Source: Billgrantia montanilacus (GTDB lineage: Bacteria > Pseudomonadota > Gammaproteobacteria > Pseudomonadales > Halomonadaceae). From it: 64,000 bases of DNA. Shown here in pieces: positions 53,186 to 60,911 of this stretch (positions are counted from its first letter, which is position 1; each line of letters begins with the position of its first letter). The notes beneath the pieces were generated by a model. It searched no databases and had not been told where the DNA came from. It saw nothing but the letters and a program-made list of their open reading frames with translations. Position numbers and translations under genes: made by a program. The stretch covers positions 1 through 64,000 of the forward strand of contig NZ_QPII01000006.1 in assembly GCF_003336675.1 (NCBI RefSeq), written 5' to 3'.

Positions 53186-53500
53186 TTACCTGACGACACT
53201 GGTCGCGCACTGCGTTTCCTTGCTGAACTCGGCCACCTCAGCCTCCGTTAACAGGTTATGCATCCGGATTATCCGAAGGCACGAAAGCGCGCTAGAACGG
53301 CTGAAGTGATCAAAGGCAAGCGCCATCTCGCGATCACGCTCATGGATTAACCCATATAGCTCGCCATAACGCTCATGAGCCGTAGCATCCCGTTTTGAAC
53401 AGATCTGCTGGCACTCACCCAGGACGCGCTGCGAAAACCGTTCCAGTGCCACTGCCCGAAGCCGCTTGAAGGCTTTCCAGTCGGACTCTCGGATGCTCAT
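53186..53500 (-). CDS. Small hypothetical protein, 104 residues
   Basis: The product begins MSIRESDWKAFKRLRAVALE and is predicted to be entirely helical (RFSQRVLGECQQICSKRDA, ERYGELYGLIHERDREMALA), ending with the segment LLTEAEVAEFSKETQ. No transmembrane segment, signal peptide or catalytic motif was seen. I do not recognise a family; the charged helical pattern suggests a small soluble regulatory protein. It is flanked by repeat unit 6 and by a decayed nuclease fragment. Confidence 0.6.
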   Translation of the reverse strand: MSIRESDWKAFKRLRAVALERFSQRVLGECQQICSKRDATAHERYGELYGLIHERDREMALAFDHFSRSSALSCLRIIRMHNLLTEAEVAEFSKETQCATSVVR

Positions 53501-53573
53501 AGCAGTCTTCCTTTACAAGACCCGACAGCTGTTCTTTCATGCCTTGGTGGTGACTGCCAAAGCGATCACTCTT

Positions 53574-53777
53574 TCAGCAGTGCTTCCAGGCTATCGCACT
53601 CAGGATGTGCTCGGCCGATGCTTCCAACTACTCGGTGGTGGCACGCTCAAGCCTTTCCTACGCCCAGTTGGCCAGCTCGCCGAACTTCAGCGTGATCTGC
53701 CTGGCCAGTAGTAGTAGCTCACCTTCTTGACGCCCCTTCTCGATTCCGAAACGTTCGGCACTGGTGACACAGGGCAT
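53574..53777 (-). pseudogene. C-terminal fragment of an Rpn/DUF4351-type protein with in-frame amber codons
   Basis: From ATG 53777 the frame reads MPCVTSAERFGIEKGRQEGE, then LLLLARQITLKFGELANWA, a TAG, ERLERATTE, a second TAG, and LEASAEHILSAIAWKHC before TGA. Both TAG codons sit where DUF4351-like C-termini usually have Gln or similar, so CAG-to-TAG changes are likely. The first 18 residues nearly copy the segment HMPYVTSAERFGIEKGRQE of the complete neighbour (53813-54745). The fragment is therefore the remains of a tandem relative. The N-terminal nuclease domain is missing. Confidence 0.6.
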
Positions 53778-53812
53778 GTGCTGAGCCTCCTAACCGAAGC
53801 CATGTTACTGAT

Positions 53813-54745
53813 TCAGTGCGTCGAGCGTAGCTCGAGTACCTCATCCTCGCTCAGGCCTGTCGCATTGGCGATGGTCACATTATCAAGGTTGGTAGTCTCG
53901 ATTAGATTGCGAGCGGTCTCTCGCTTGGCTTCGAGCCTAGCCTCCTTGATGCGGGCCTCAGCCTCTTTCAGCGCTTCCTGGCGACCCTTCTCGATGCCGA
54001 AACGTTCGGCACTGGTGACATATGGCATGTGCTGAGCCTCCTCAAAGGCATAGTGTTCGTCGAGGAACTCACGTTCCAGAGCATCCGGCAGCCGCATCAT
54101 CCAGTCGATCAGCCGGAACAGCTCAATGATCTGCTGCTTGGCATAGCCACGCTGGTACATCAATCGTGTGAGGTGTGCCTTCCAGCGCTTGAGTTCGTAT
54201 CCGTCATCAAGTTGCTTGGCCTTGAGCTGGGCCATCACCACCAGCGCAAAGACATTGTCGCTGGCTTCCAGTTCAGCCCATCTCGCATCGAGATCCAGCA
54301 GTTTGGCGACCGGAAAACGGAAGTCTACTTCGCAGCCCCAGCGGCCACGCTGGAAGCGCTGCGGTCGGAAGCTTGGGCTGGCATCGGCCAGCACCGCCAG
54401 GCTAACCACATCGGCGCCGTAACGATCCAGCAGCCGATAGTGGTAATTATACATTCTGGCTGCAAAGTCGGCTTCGGGTTCACCCTGCACCTCAACGTGG
54501 ATCAACACCCAGGTCTCCAGACCGTCGTAGGTGTAGACCTTGGCCAGCTTGTCGGCGTACCGCCGGCCATTATCGGCGTCCGCGGTGATCTGCTGGAGTT
54601 CCTTGTCGAGAAAGCTATGCCCCTTCGACCAGTCGATTTCGGGGTAGATGCCGGGAAACAACAGGGCCATGAACTCGGGAAACCGCCACTCCAGTGCCTC
54701 CTTCCATGGACTGTCGTGATCCTGACGAGGGAGTGGAGCGCTCAT
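53813..54745 (-). CDS. Rpn-family recombination-promoting nuclease/putative transposase
   Basis: The ATG at 54745 (MSAPLPRQDHDSPWKEAL) gives 310 residues; the frame continues upstream to 55252 only because the repeats are open in this frame. The PD-(D/E)XK-like core contains WSKGHSFLDKELQQ, WVLIHVEVQGEPEADFAARM (E-x-Q core) and YHYRLLDRYGADVVSLAVLA. The charged C-terminus carries FGIEKGRQEALKEAEARIKE and ATGLSEDEVLELRSTH, typical of Rpn/PDDEXK_2 proteins. Such proteins are DNA endonucleases; the C-terminal tail is often variable. It is followed by a decayed paralogue. Confidence 0.8.
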   Translation of the reverse strand: MSAPLPRQDHDSPWKEALEWRFPEFMALLFPGIYPEIDWSKGHSFLDKELQQITADADNGRRYADKLAKVYTYDGLETWVLIHVEVQGEPEADFAARMYNYHYRLLDRYGADVVSLAVLADASPSFRPQRFQRGRWGCEVDFRFPVAKLLDLDARWAELEASDNVFALVVMAQLKAKQLDDGYELKRWKAHLTRLMYQRGYAKQQIIELFRLIDWMMRLPDALEREFLDEHYAFEEAQHMPYVTSAERFGIEKGRQEALKEAEARIKEARLEAKRETARNLIETTNLDNVTIANATGLSEDEVLELRSTH

Positions 54746-54831
54746 GGGGTCCGCATCCTCATTCTGGAGGTTTTGGGAAGTATCTTCACTAGCGGAAGCG
54801 CCATTGGAAATGTTTCGGTTTTCGCCCTGGC

Positions 54832-55250
54832 TGCGGCCGCCGCCGAGGCGCCTGGCGGCGCCAGTCGCGATGCGGAGCAGCGCTCCAACATAACCCCGCC
54901 ATAAGTGAAAAAATTGTAGGAGTATCTTCAGATCACGACTGGAGGCCGAAGGACTCCCGGCGGTGTTGCGCAGCCTAGATAGAACCGACGCCGCTGCGGC
55001 CTCCGCCAAGGCGCCTGGCGGCGCCAGTCGCGATGGAAACCAGCGCTCCAACAGCTGCTTTATCATGCCTTGGTGGTGGCCGCCGAGGCGCCTGGCGGCG
55101 CCAGTCGCGATGCGGAGCAGCGCTCCAACAGCTGCTTTGGCATGCCTTGGTGGTGGCTGCCGAGGCGCCTGCGGCGCCAGTCGCGATGGAAACCAGCGCT
55201 CCAACAGCTGTTTTGTCATGCCTTGGTGGTGGCCGCCGAGGCACTTTCCC
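54832..55250. repeat. REPIN-like array 7 with 77-base tandem repeats
   Basis: B half (54838-54890), A-spacer-B (54916-55054), then B-containing units repeated with a 77-base period: CATGCCTTGGTGGTGGC starts at 55064, 55141 and 55218. Each unit is this segment plus CGAGGCGCCTGGCGGCGCCA and GCTCCAACAGCTG. A related copy of the CATGCCTTGGTGGTG linker lies at 53539. Confidence 0.9.
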
Positions 55251-55261
55251 ACTCTACAGGC

Positions 55262-55273
55262 ACGCTACCGCCC
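55262..55273 (-). promoter_or_regulatory. ops-like element GGCGGTAGCGTG on the minus strand
   Basis: Read on the minus strand, CCCTGGGCGGTAGCGTG contains an exact GGCGGTAGCGTG, the enteric ops sequence recognised by RfaH-paused RNA polymerase; the preceding CCTGG resembles the JUMPStart context. It points toward the Rpn, RNase-like, cys and polysaccharide genes on the minus strand, but is 4.8 kb from cysD. The CCGCCC of a nearby inverted copy (55286-55291) can pair with GGGCGG, so the match could partly reflect a hairpin. The 270 bases around it (55251-55520) hold no convincing gene. Confidence 0.4.
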
Positions 55274-55520
55274 AGGGATTGTTCCGGGCGGTTTCCCTTG
55301 CCCTGTTGGCGGATCGATACCAGGGAAAGGACCGAAGCGACGAATACCAGGCATTCATAGGCGTAGGGTGTTCACTCGCCCTTGGTGCCATGTCACGGTC
55401 CTGAGCCGAGCTGGGGCTCGACTTTCCCTTTCGAGGTATCGTTATTCAAGTTGGCCAATTCTACGGGAGTGGGCGGGAATGCTCTACTGCCGCGGCGGTA
55501 CTGGTGGGTAAAACGCCACT

Positions 55521-55982
55521 TCAACGACAGCGCCAGGCGGCGAGGCGGTTGATCAAAGCGAGGACGAGCATCGCGGCAGCCACCCAGCCGAGCACGACGA
55601 TCAGGCTATGGAAGCCGCCGGGCACGGTGTGGGGGGGGCGATAACTCATGCCGTGTTCAACCAGCCGGGCGACGAGGTAGATCATCGTGGTAACCACGGC
55701 CAGGGGTAGCGTCGCGCGCCATTCGGCCATCCACTGCGTCAGGCGGCTGGGTTCACGCCTGGCTTTCACAGAAGGCTTCTTTACGGGCGTGGCAGCGGGC
55801 TTGCGCGCCTTGGCTTGCGCGGGGCGCCTGGCCGGCTTGCGGGCAGCGCCCTTGCCTCGGCCGCCCTGCCGGCCGCCGCCGGGCAGGCTACCGCTGAGCC
55901 AGCGAACCGTGCGCCACAGCGCCCAGCCAAAGGTGAACAGGACAGACAGCGCCAGGCTGCCCATCACAATGAAATAGGTCAT
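55521..55982 (-). CDS. Small membrane protein with basic Lys/Arg/Ala/Pro linker
   Basis: The 153-residue product has a hydrophobic segment at the N-terminus (FIVMGSLALSVLFTFGWALW). A strongly basic, low-complexity stretch follows (about 33-76, with KGAARKPARRPAQAKARKPA), then two further hydrophobic segments (LAVVTTMIYLVARLVEHGM, LIVVLGWVAAAMLVLALINR). The basic linker probably lies in the cytoplasm near nucleic acid or membrane phosphates. No family was recognised. Confidence 0.6.
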   Translation of the reverse strand: MTYFIVMGSLALSVLFTFGWALWRTVRWLSGSLPGGGRQGGRGKGAARKPARRPAQAKARKPAATPVKKPSVKARREPSRLTQWMAEWRATLPLAVVTTMIYLVARLVEHGMSYRPPHTVPGGFHSLIVVLGWVAAAMLVLALINRLAAWRCR

Positions 55983-56013
55983 AAGCGACTCAGGCAGCGA
56001 TTCAGACGGCGAC

Positions 56014-56310
56014 TCAGGCCATGAGGCCGAGAGACTGCATCGTGCGCAGCAGAAGTGCCACGCTTTCTCTGGGCTGGGCGTATTCGCTCATCAGCGTTTT
56101 CAGGCGCTCTTCGAAGAGACGCTGACGTGCCTGCTCGTCATCCGCTTCCTGCGCCGCCAGGCTGCGAACGGGCGGGCCGGTGGGGATGTCGAGCCGTGAG
56201 TTGGGCTTTTCCAGCTCGCGAAGCGCCTCGGCGAAGGCGTCGTCCAGCTCACGAAACTTGCGCAGTTTTTCGCGCTCATCCATGTGTCGGTTAGGTTTAT
56301 GCTGTTTCAT
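56014..56310 (-). CDS. Small hypothetical protein, 98 residues
   Basis: The product starts MKQHKPNRHMDEREKLRKFR and is highly charged and helical, with LDDAFAEALRELEKPNSRLD, then a Pro-rich linker and EEQ/ARQRLFEERLKTLMSEY helices. It is cytoplasmic by appearance. No catalytic motif was seen and no family is recognised. It ends 31 bases upstream of the membrane protein gene on the same strand, suggesting a two-gene unit. Confidence 0.55.
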   Translation of the reverse strand: MKQHKPNRHMDEREKLRKFRELDDAFAEALRELEKPNSRLDIPTGPPVRSLAAQEADDEQARQRLFEERLKTLMSEYAQPRESVALLLRTMQSLGLMA

Positions 56311-56665
56311 TAGAATCCGTTAAAGCTCAAGTGCCGAACAGCACTCGATTAATGTCTGTTGAAGAGTATACCGCTATTGATTCTCGGAGCGAAACCGAGA
56401 AGCGCCCTCCTGCCAGTGATAACCATTTGCATTTTTCGCTAAGCCAGATTCACTTCTACGCTACAAAGTATGCACAAACGGTCAACTCACGTCACCAAAC
56501 TTGCCTTCGACTCCCGCTACACCGCATAAAGGAGTGAATAAAACCAATAAATACTTCGGGTTGGAGTGTCTAGGTGACCACCCAGCGGCGCCACAAGACA
56601 GCGCCAACATAAAAAGGAAGCAGCAGTCAAGTATTGCTGCAGGCTCGAACGCAAGGGACCAGATA

Positions 56666-57490
56666 ATGTTCAACGAGATGATGCGAGCGGAAATCTGGCT
56701 GCAGGAGCACCTGACTAGCCAGCTGGGGATCGATGATCTCGCTAATCGACTCGGCTATTCGACCTCTCAGGTACGCCGCAGGTTCAAGCAGTGCTTCGGT
56801 TTCTCGCCAAGCGCGTATCGCGACATCTTGAGACTGGAAAAGGCCGCGCGCCTACTCGCACTGACACCCTATCGAATTCATACCATCGCCATCAGGAGCG
56901 GTTATCAAAATCATTCGGCTTTCAGTCGCGCCTTCCAGAGGCGCTACAACCAGACGCCACGACAGTACCGGCAGGCGCAACACTTGAAGTTACGCTCGCC
57001 CATGTGCCAAAGCCTCACCAGCGCTCCACCGGACTACGAGATCCGCAACCTACCACCACGAAACGCGCTGGTCACCCGGCTCTATCGAAAGAGTGATGCT
57101 GCCAGCCTTGTCAATCTCCACAAGTGGGCCCAACTTGTAAATGGAGTCGATACCCTGCCCGAACGAATCAGACAAGCCCCCGCCGTTGCCGTACTCCACA
57201 GCACACCGCTACCCTGCGAACTGGACCGTATCGACATTGGGCCGCTGATCGATGAACAGGCCGCTGCCGGTTTAGCCATTCCGGCCTCCTTTCGCGTGCT
57301 GGAATTGCCCGAACAGCGCCACGCCTGCCTTACGGTCAAGGAGCCGGAAGAGATCCCCGCTGCCTTGCAGTACTTGATAAGGGAGGGCTTGGCAAAAAAG
57401 CACTGCTATGCCAGCGGCGAACCCGCGCAGGTTAAACTGCTGCAACAGGGGGTGGAGGTGCTACTGCCGGTGCTTGTCACTCGCCATTGA
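56666..57490 (+). CDS. AraC-family regulator with GyrI-like effector domain
   Basis: The ATG at 56666 (MFNEMMRAEIWLQEHL) is taken as start; the frame is open from 56501 but without coding character. The 274-residue product has an N-terminal AraC DNA-binding domain with both helix-turn-helix motifs (IDDLANRLGYSTSQVRRRFK and IHTIAIRSGYQNHSAFSRAF, about 20-80) and a QTPRQYRQ tail. The remaining 150 residues (ATAVLHSTPLPCELDRI-like region, ACLTVKEPEEIPAAL) resemble GyrI-like small-molecule-binding domains, as in Rob/SoxS-related regulators. Effector and targets are unknown. Confidence 0.8.
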   Translation: MFNEMMRAEIWLQEHLTSQLGIDDLANRLGYSTSQVRRRFKQCFGFSPSAYRDILRLEKAARLLALTPYRIHTIAIRSGYQNHSAFSRAFQRRYNQTPRQYRQAQHLKLRSPMCQSLTSAPPDYEIRNLPPRNALVTRLYRKSDAASLVNLHKWAQLVNGVDTLPERIRQAPAVAVLHSTPLPCELDRIDIGPLIDEQAAAGLAIPASFRVLELPEQRHACLTVKEPEEIPAALQYLIREGLAKKHCYASGEPAQVKLLQQGVEVLLPVLVTRH

Positions 57491-57562
57491 AACGACCAGT
57501 GAACAGGGCTAGATACTGATTCTGGATAGATTACCATGGATACGGCTAGAGCACTTGGCCTG

Positions 57563-57594
57563 AAAAACAGCCGGGCCCAATGGGCCCGGCTGTT
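57563..57594 (-). terminator. Strong bidirectional terminator between AraC-type gene and mvaT
   Basis: AGCCGGGCCCA and TGGGCCCGGCT form an 11-bp stem with almost no loop. The minus-strand T run (GTTTTTCAGG) follows the hairpin downstream of mvaT; the plus-strand side is weaker (GTTAAC). Confidence 0.8.
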
Positions 57595-57636
57595 AACAGC
57601 AATTCAGCGGCTATAAGTACAGCCAAGAGGAAGCGA

Positions 57637-58017
57637 TCACTCCTCGACGCGCACCAGCCAACTCTCGACCTTGTCGGAACCGTGCTCGTCCTTCCACGCC
57701 TTCAGCGTCTTCTGGTTACCGCCGCGGGTTTCCACGACCTCACCGGTATTCGGGTTCTTGTAGATCTTCAGCTTGCGCTTGCGACGACCACCACTGGCTG
57801 CCGAGGATGCCTTGGCGGTAGCGGGCTTGTTACCCTGCGGGTCCAACAGGCTGATGACATCGGCAGAACTCTTGTTGAATTCGCGCATCAGGGCTTCAAG
57901 CTTGTCCTTGAAAGCGAGCTCGGCCTTCAGGCGGTCATCGTTCTGCAGCCGATCCATTTCAGCCTGGAGCTGCTTGAGCTGTTGCTCTTTCTGCATGAAC
58001 TCACTGAGAAGAGACAT
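57637..58017 (-). CDS. mvaT: MvaT/H-NS-family xenogeneic silencer
   Basis: The 126-residue protein has an N-terminal coiled-coil oligomerisation domain (MSLLSEFMQKEQQLKQLQAE, about 1-65) and a flexible Ala/Ser/Gly linker. The C-terminal DNA-binding domain contains KIYKNPNTGEVVETRGGNQK and TLKAWKDEHGSDKVESW, the pattern of MvaT/MvaU. These functional counterparts of H-NS preferentially bind AT-rich DNA and silence horizontally acquired genes. The AT-rich glycan cassette at 27-48 kb would be a natural target; this is inference. A strong terminator follows. Confidence 0.92.
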   Translation of the reverse strand: MSLLSEFMQKEQQLKQLQAEMDRLQNDDRLKAELAFKDKLEALMREFNKSSADVISLLDPQGNKPATAKASSAASGGRRKRKLKIYKNPNTGEVVETRGGNQKTLKAWKDEHGSDKVESWLVRVEE

Positions 58018-58195
58018 AGGTGTATTCCTTAGGTTGGGAAAATTTACAGGATGCGGCGACTATAAATACATCAAGCAGCGCCCCATGACAATATGCAAGC
58101 CTGTTTTTATAGGTTATATCAGTTTGGCCAAATAGGTGGCAATAGGCAAATATTCGAGCGCCATCGTTCGGGTGCGCTTAGTGCGGAAACGAGAA

Positions 58196-58213
58196 CGCCG
58201 CCCTACGGCGGCG
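58196..58213 (-). terminator. Hairpin downstream of the CigR-like gene
   Basis: CGCCGCC-CTAC-GGCGGCG is a 7-bp GC-rich stem, 52 bases after the stop on the minus strand, with a weak T-containing tail (TTCTCGTTTCC). Confidence 0.5.
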
Positions 58214-58264
58214 CTCTGATCTACGGTGTCACGACGTCTTCGCCATGAGTCCATCGCCTGGCGA

Positions 58265-58915
58265 TCAGTAAAGAATATCTCGCAGCACCTCGTAAACGAC
58301 ATCGTTGACCATATCCACCAGTACCACGTCAGGCCCGACGCGACGCCACTCATAACCTTCGTAACGGGGAAGATCTTGGGCCAGCCGACCATCGAACTGT
58401 TTGGCAATCCCCGGCGGCAACGGCTTGCCGCGCTCCAGGTTCATGCGAATGCCCGGCGGCAGGCTATCGCGTGAGCGATCGACGTCAATCCACTCTCGCC
58501 TCTCGCCAAAGAAACGCCGCAACTCCCGCTCATCGATTCTTGGTCCTTCACGATAACCATCGCTACCTGAACGCCGATCACGATAACCATCGCTGCCGGA
58601 GCGGCGCTCGCGCTCCCAGTCGCCGCGGCCTTCACGACGCGAATCGCCATCTTGGCGCCATTCGCGCCGTTCGCCCTCCTCGGCGGCTTGCTGACGGCGC
58701 TCACCGGCCTGGGCTCGGCTCTCGCGAAATTCCGGGCGACGCTCCTGGCCCTGACCGCGCTGGCTGTTGCCTTGTCCCTGACCTTTACTCTGCCCCTGTC
58801 CCTGGCCCTGTCCTTGCCCACCGGGCTCCACCGGCTGAGCCTGCACCTGGGCAGAAGCCAGCGATAGACCCAATGCAGCTGCAACAAGCAGGGTGGATCG
58901 GTTCCTGTGATTCAT
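58265..58915 (-). CDS. CigR/RcnB-like periplasmic protein
   Basis: The ATG at 58915 (MNHRNRSTLLVAAALGLSLA) gives 216 residues with a signal peptide cleaved near AQVQAQ. Low-complexity GQGQGQGQSKGQGQ and Arg/Glu/Gln-rich segments follow, then a direct repeat RRSGSDGYRD/RRSGSDGYRE. The C-terminal RcnB-type domain contains SLPPGIRMNLERGKPLPPGI and YEWRRVGPDVVLVDMVNDVV. CigR is an anti-virulence regulator in Salmonella; here function is unknown. Repeats suggest slipped-strand variation. Confidence 0.75.
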   Translation of the reverse strand: MNHRNRSTLLVAAALGLSLASAQVQAQPVEPGGQGQGQGQGQSKGQGQGNSQRGQGQERRPEFRESRAQAGERRQQAAEEGERREWRQDGDSRREGRGDWERERRSGSDGYRDRRSGSDGYREGPRIDERELRRFFGERREWIDVDRSRDSLPPGIRMNLERGKPLPPGIAKQFDGRLAQDLPRYEGYEWRRVGPDVVLVDMVNDVVYEVLRDILY

Positions 58916-58995
58916 ACTGTCGACCTCCAAGAGGGTACCTATCGACAGTCTAGGCGGTGAATGCGCAGGGAAGATGGAAGTTGCCGTTCAAGGGT

Positions 58996-60243
58996 TCACC
59001 AGAACTCTTGCATCCAGCCATCACGCAGGAACCCACTGGTAGTAGAACCACCGGCGCCCCAGAACGTCTCCATGTCCAATTCCGCGAACAGCTCGGGCGC
59101 TTTCTGCTGCAACTCTTCAATGGCCTTGTTTACATGCCAGGCGTCAAACCATACCGTGCCTTTGTTGCCGCCACCCGCTAGCTTGATTGTTTCGTTTGGG
59201 TTGCTGGTCCAACTGCCATCGTCCTCAATGGTGATATTGGCAACGATCGCACTACCACGTATATCGGCGTTGCCGCGCACATCCAGCTCGCCACCCAGCG
59301 TGATGTAAAGACCTTCGAACGTCGTGTTCCCCTTCAGCTTGTCGCTTTCGCCCGGCGCTACCACCATGATATGTTCACATATTGCCTCGCCACCCTTCTT
59401 GTTCTTTTTCTTGTTGTCGTTTTCGTCGACTGGAGCGGAACAGGTTTCGTATACATTTTTCAGGAAATCAATCATCGTATCCAGATCGCCCGGACTCGGT
59501 GATGCCTGAACGATGACATCCTGCGGGTCGCCGTCGAGAACTTTCTCGATATCACTCATGGAAGCGATCAACTCGGCCTTGGAGAGCGTCTCAATGCCTG
59601 CGAAGTCTTCCCCCTGCAAGTGATCGAAGTATACAGCAGGCCAATTCGGATCACTGTTGCCATGCTCATCCGTCGCACCGATCCGGGACTGCCGAGAAGA
59701 GGGCCACTGAATATCCGCATCAGCGGCAATGCCACCAATAAAATTTGTTGCAGCCAGTCCGCTGGGTGAAAAGAGAGGATCGAGCGCCATCAAGGCGGTG
59801 TAAACAGCCGGTGTGTCCACATGACCTGCCTGCCCTTCGATAAGAACGCGAGGCGCATCGCCATTATCCTCATCGCGACATGGCAATAACCTGGCCCGTC
59901 CAGAGGTCAGGTTCAGTGGGCTCACGGCATCGGCCTCCCAACGCAATTCTCCACGACACGGCGCCCAGTCACTCTGCGAGGCGAGCAAACCATCATGGAA
60001 AGGAAGAGTGGCTAGAACGGATGTCACGTTGCTGGGGGTCGTTTGCAGCTGAAGCAAATAGTTGCTCAGCTCCACCGCGGCCGACTCGGCAGCCATCTGC
60101 GCCTGGGCGGTAGCGCGGTAGTTACCCGCCAGTCTTTCATTGATCAAGCTTCCCTGCATGGCCGATAGGCCCAGCATAAGCGAGGAGGTCATGAGGACCA
60201 GCACCATGATCAAGGCCGCGCCCTGCTGTTTCGTGCCCGTCAT
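58996..60243 (-). CDS. PilX-like type IV pilus assembly protein
   Basis: The 415-residue product begins MTGTKQQGAALIMVLVLMTS and contains RLAGNYRATAQAQMAAESAA, the PilX N-terminal pattern in which a single N-terminal hydrophobic helix anchors a large periplasmic domain. The rest is rich in Asp and Ser, with NDNKKKNKKGGEAICEHIMV and VWFDAWHVNKAIEELQQ. Two or three Cys could form disulfides. PilX is a pilus-associated minor pilin that promotes assembly or adhesion. Other minor pilin genes (pilV, pilW, pilY1) are not seen beside it, which is unusual. Confidence 0.7.
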   Translation of the reverse strand: MTGTKQQGAALIMVLVLMTSSLMLGLSAMQGSLINERLAGNYRATAQAQMAAESAAVELSNYLLQLQTTPSNVTSVLATLPFHDGLLASQSDWAPCRGELRWEADAVSPLNLTSGRARLLPCRDEDNGDAPRVLIEGQAGHVDTPAVYTALMALDPLFSPSGLAATNFIGGIAADADIQWPSSRQSRIGATDEHGNSDPNWPAVYFDHLQGEDFAGIETLSKAELIASMSDIEKVLDGDPQDVIVQASPSPGDLDTMIDFLKNVYETCSAPVDENDNKKKNKKGGEAICEHIMVVAPGESDKLKGNTTFEGLYITLGGELDVRGNADIRGSAIVANITIEDDGSWTSNPNETIKLAGGGNKGTVWFDAWHVNKAIEELQQKAPELFAELDMETFWGAGGSTTSGFLRDGWMQEFW

Positions 60244-60440
60244 CTCTACCTCCGCCGCGACGCAATGGTTACGTTAACACACAAAACATTACACCAGACG
60301 TCTTGAAAGGTCCATGCGTAGGCTTTAGCAAGAAAATTTGTAGTTAGTAAACCATCAAGCATCCTAGAAGCTGAGAGAACAATATCAGCCAAACCATGCC
60401 GCCAGTCAGCCGCTGTGCTTCCTACTAATGAATAAAGCAA

Positions 60441-60464
60441 AGCGGCCGACAAATGTCGGCCGCT
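60441..60464 (-). terminator. Strong terminator downstream of pilA
   Basis: AGCGGCCGACA and TGTCGGCCGCT form an 11-bp stem with a 2-base loop, 40 bases after pilA on the minus strand, with TTTGCTTTATT following. It separates pilA from the pilX-like gene. The remainder of 60244-60503 holds no gene. Confidence 0.8.
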
Positions 60465-60503
60465 AGCGAATACATATAACAGGGCGTCACACTTCAGGAA
60501 AAT

Positions 60504-60911
60504 TTAATCAGGAATAACAGGCGCAGCTGGCACGCTTATGTCATCGACGGTATCACCGGGAGGGGTGGGTGTCGCAGAGACAACTTCAGCATCAGCTGCA
60601 GGTACGGGCATTGTAGCGCAAGCTGAATCGGCATTTCCGACGGTAATTCCAATGTCACCTGGTGCGGGGTCTCCCTCATCTGCATAAATTGTTCGGTCAC
60701 TTCGATTTGCACCGACTGCTGTAGCATATGCTCTCAAGTCAGATGTACAGGCTCGTTCAGCGGCTCTTTGTGTATAATCTTGATACTGCGGTATCGCAAT
60801 CGCCGCCAGAATACCGATGATCGCTACCACGATCAGCAGCTCGATCAGGGTGAAGCCGCCCTGGCCCTTCCTGGCTGCCCGCTGGTTCTGCATTTCTTTC
60901 ATCATGTTCAT
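60504..60911 (-). CDS. pilA: Type IV major pilin-like protein PilA
   Basis: The ATG at 60911 ([19 protein letters not shown]) gives 135 residues with a 19-residue leader ending in Gly. The mature N-terminus is [20 protein letters not shown], with Glu5 conserved, followed by [11 protein letters not shown]; PilD would cleave and methylate it. The globular part is short and acidic, with two cysteines ([17 protein letters not shown]) that could form the C-terminal disulfide loop. The protein ends VPAAPVIPD. It lies divergent from pilB-pilC with a 440-base intergenic region. AGGGGA lies upstream of the start. Confidence 0.88.
   Translation of the reverse strand: MNMMKEMQNQRAARKGQGGFTLIELLIVVAIIGILAAIAIPQYQDYTQRAAERACTSDLRAYATAVGANRSDRTIYADEGDPAPGDIGITVGNADSACATMPVPAADAEVVSATPTPPGDTVDDISVPAAPVIPD

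Noticed and set aside
55033..55404. 123-codon plus-strand frame ending in ALLADRYQGKDRSDEYQA
   Set aside because: It starts inside the repeats; only the last 45 residues look protein-like, with no start codon or recognised family.
60246..60452. Small minus-strand frame between pilX-like gene and pilA
   Set aside because: It overlaps the pilA terminator and has no ribosome binding site.
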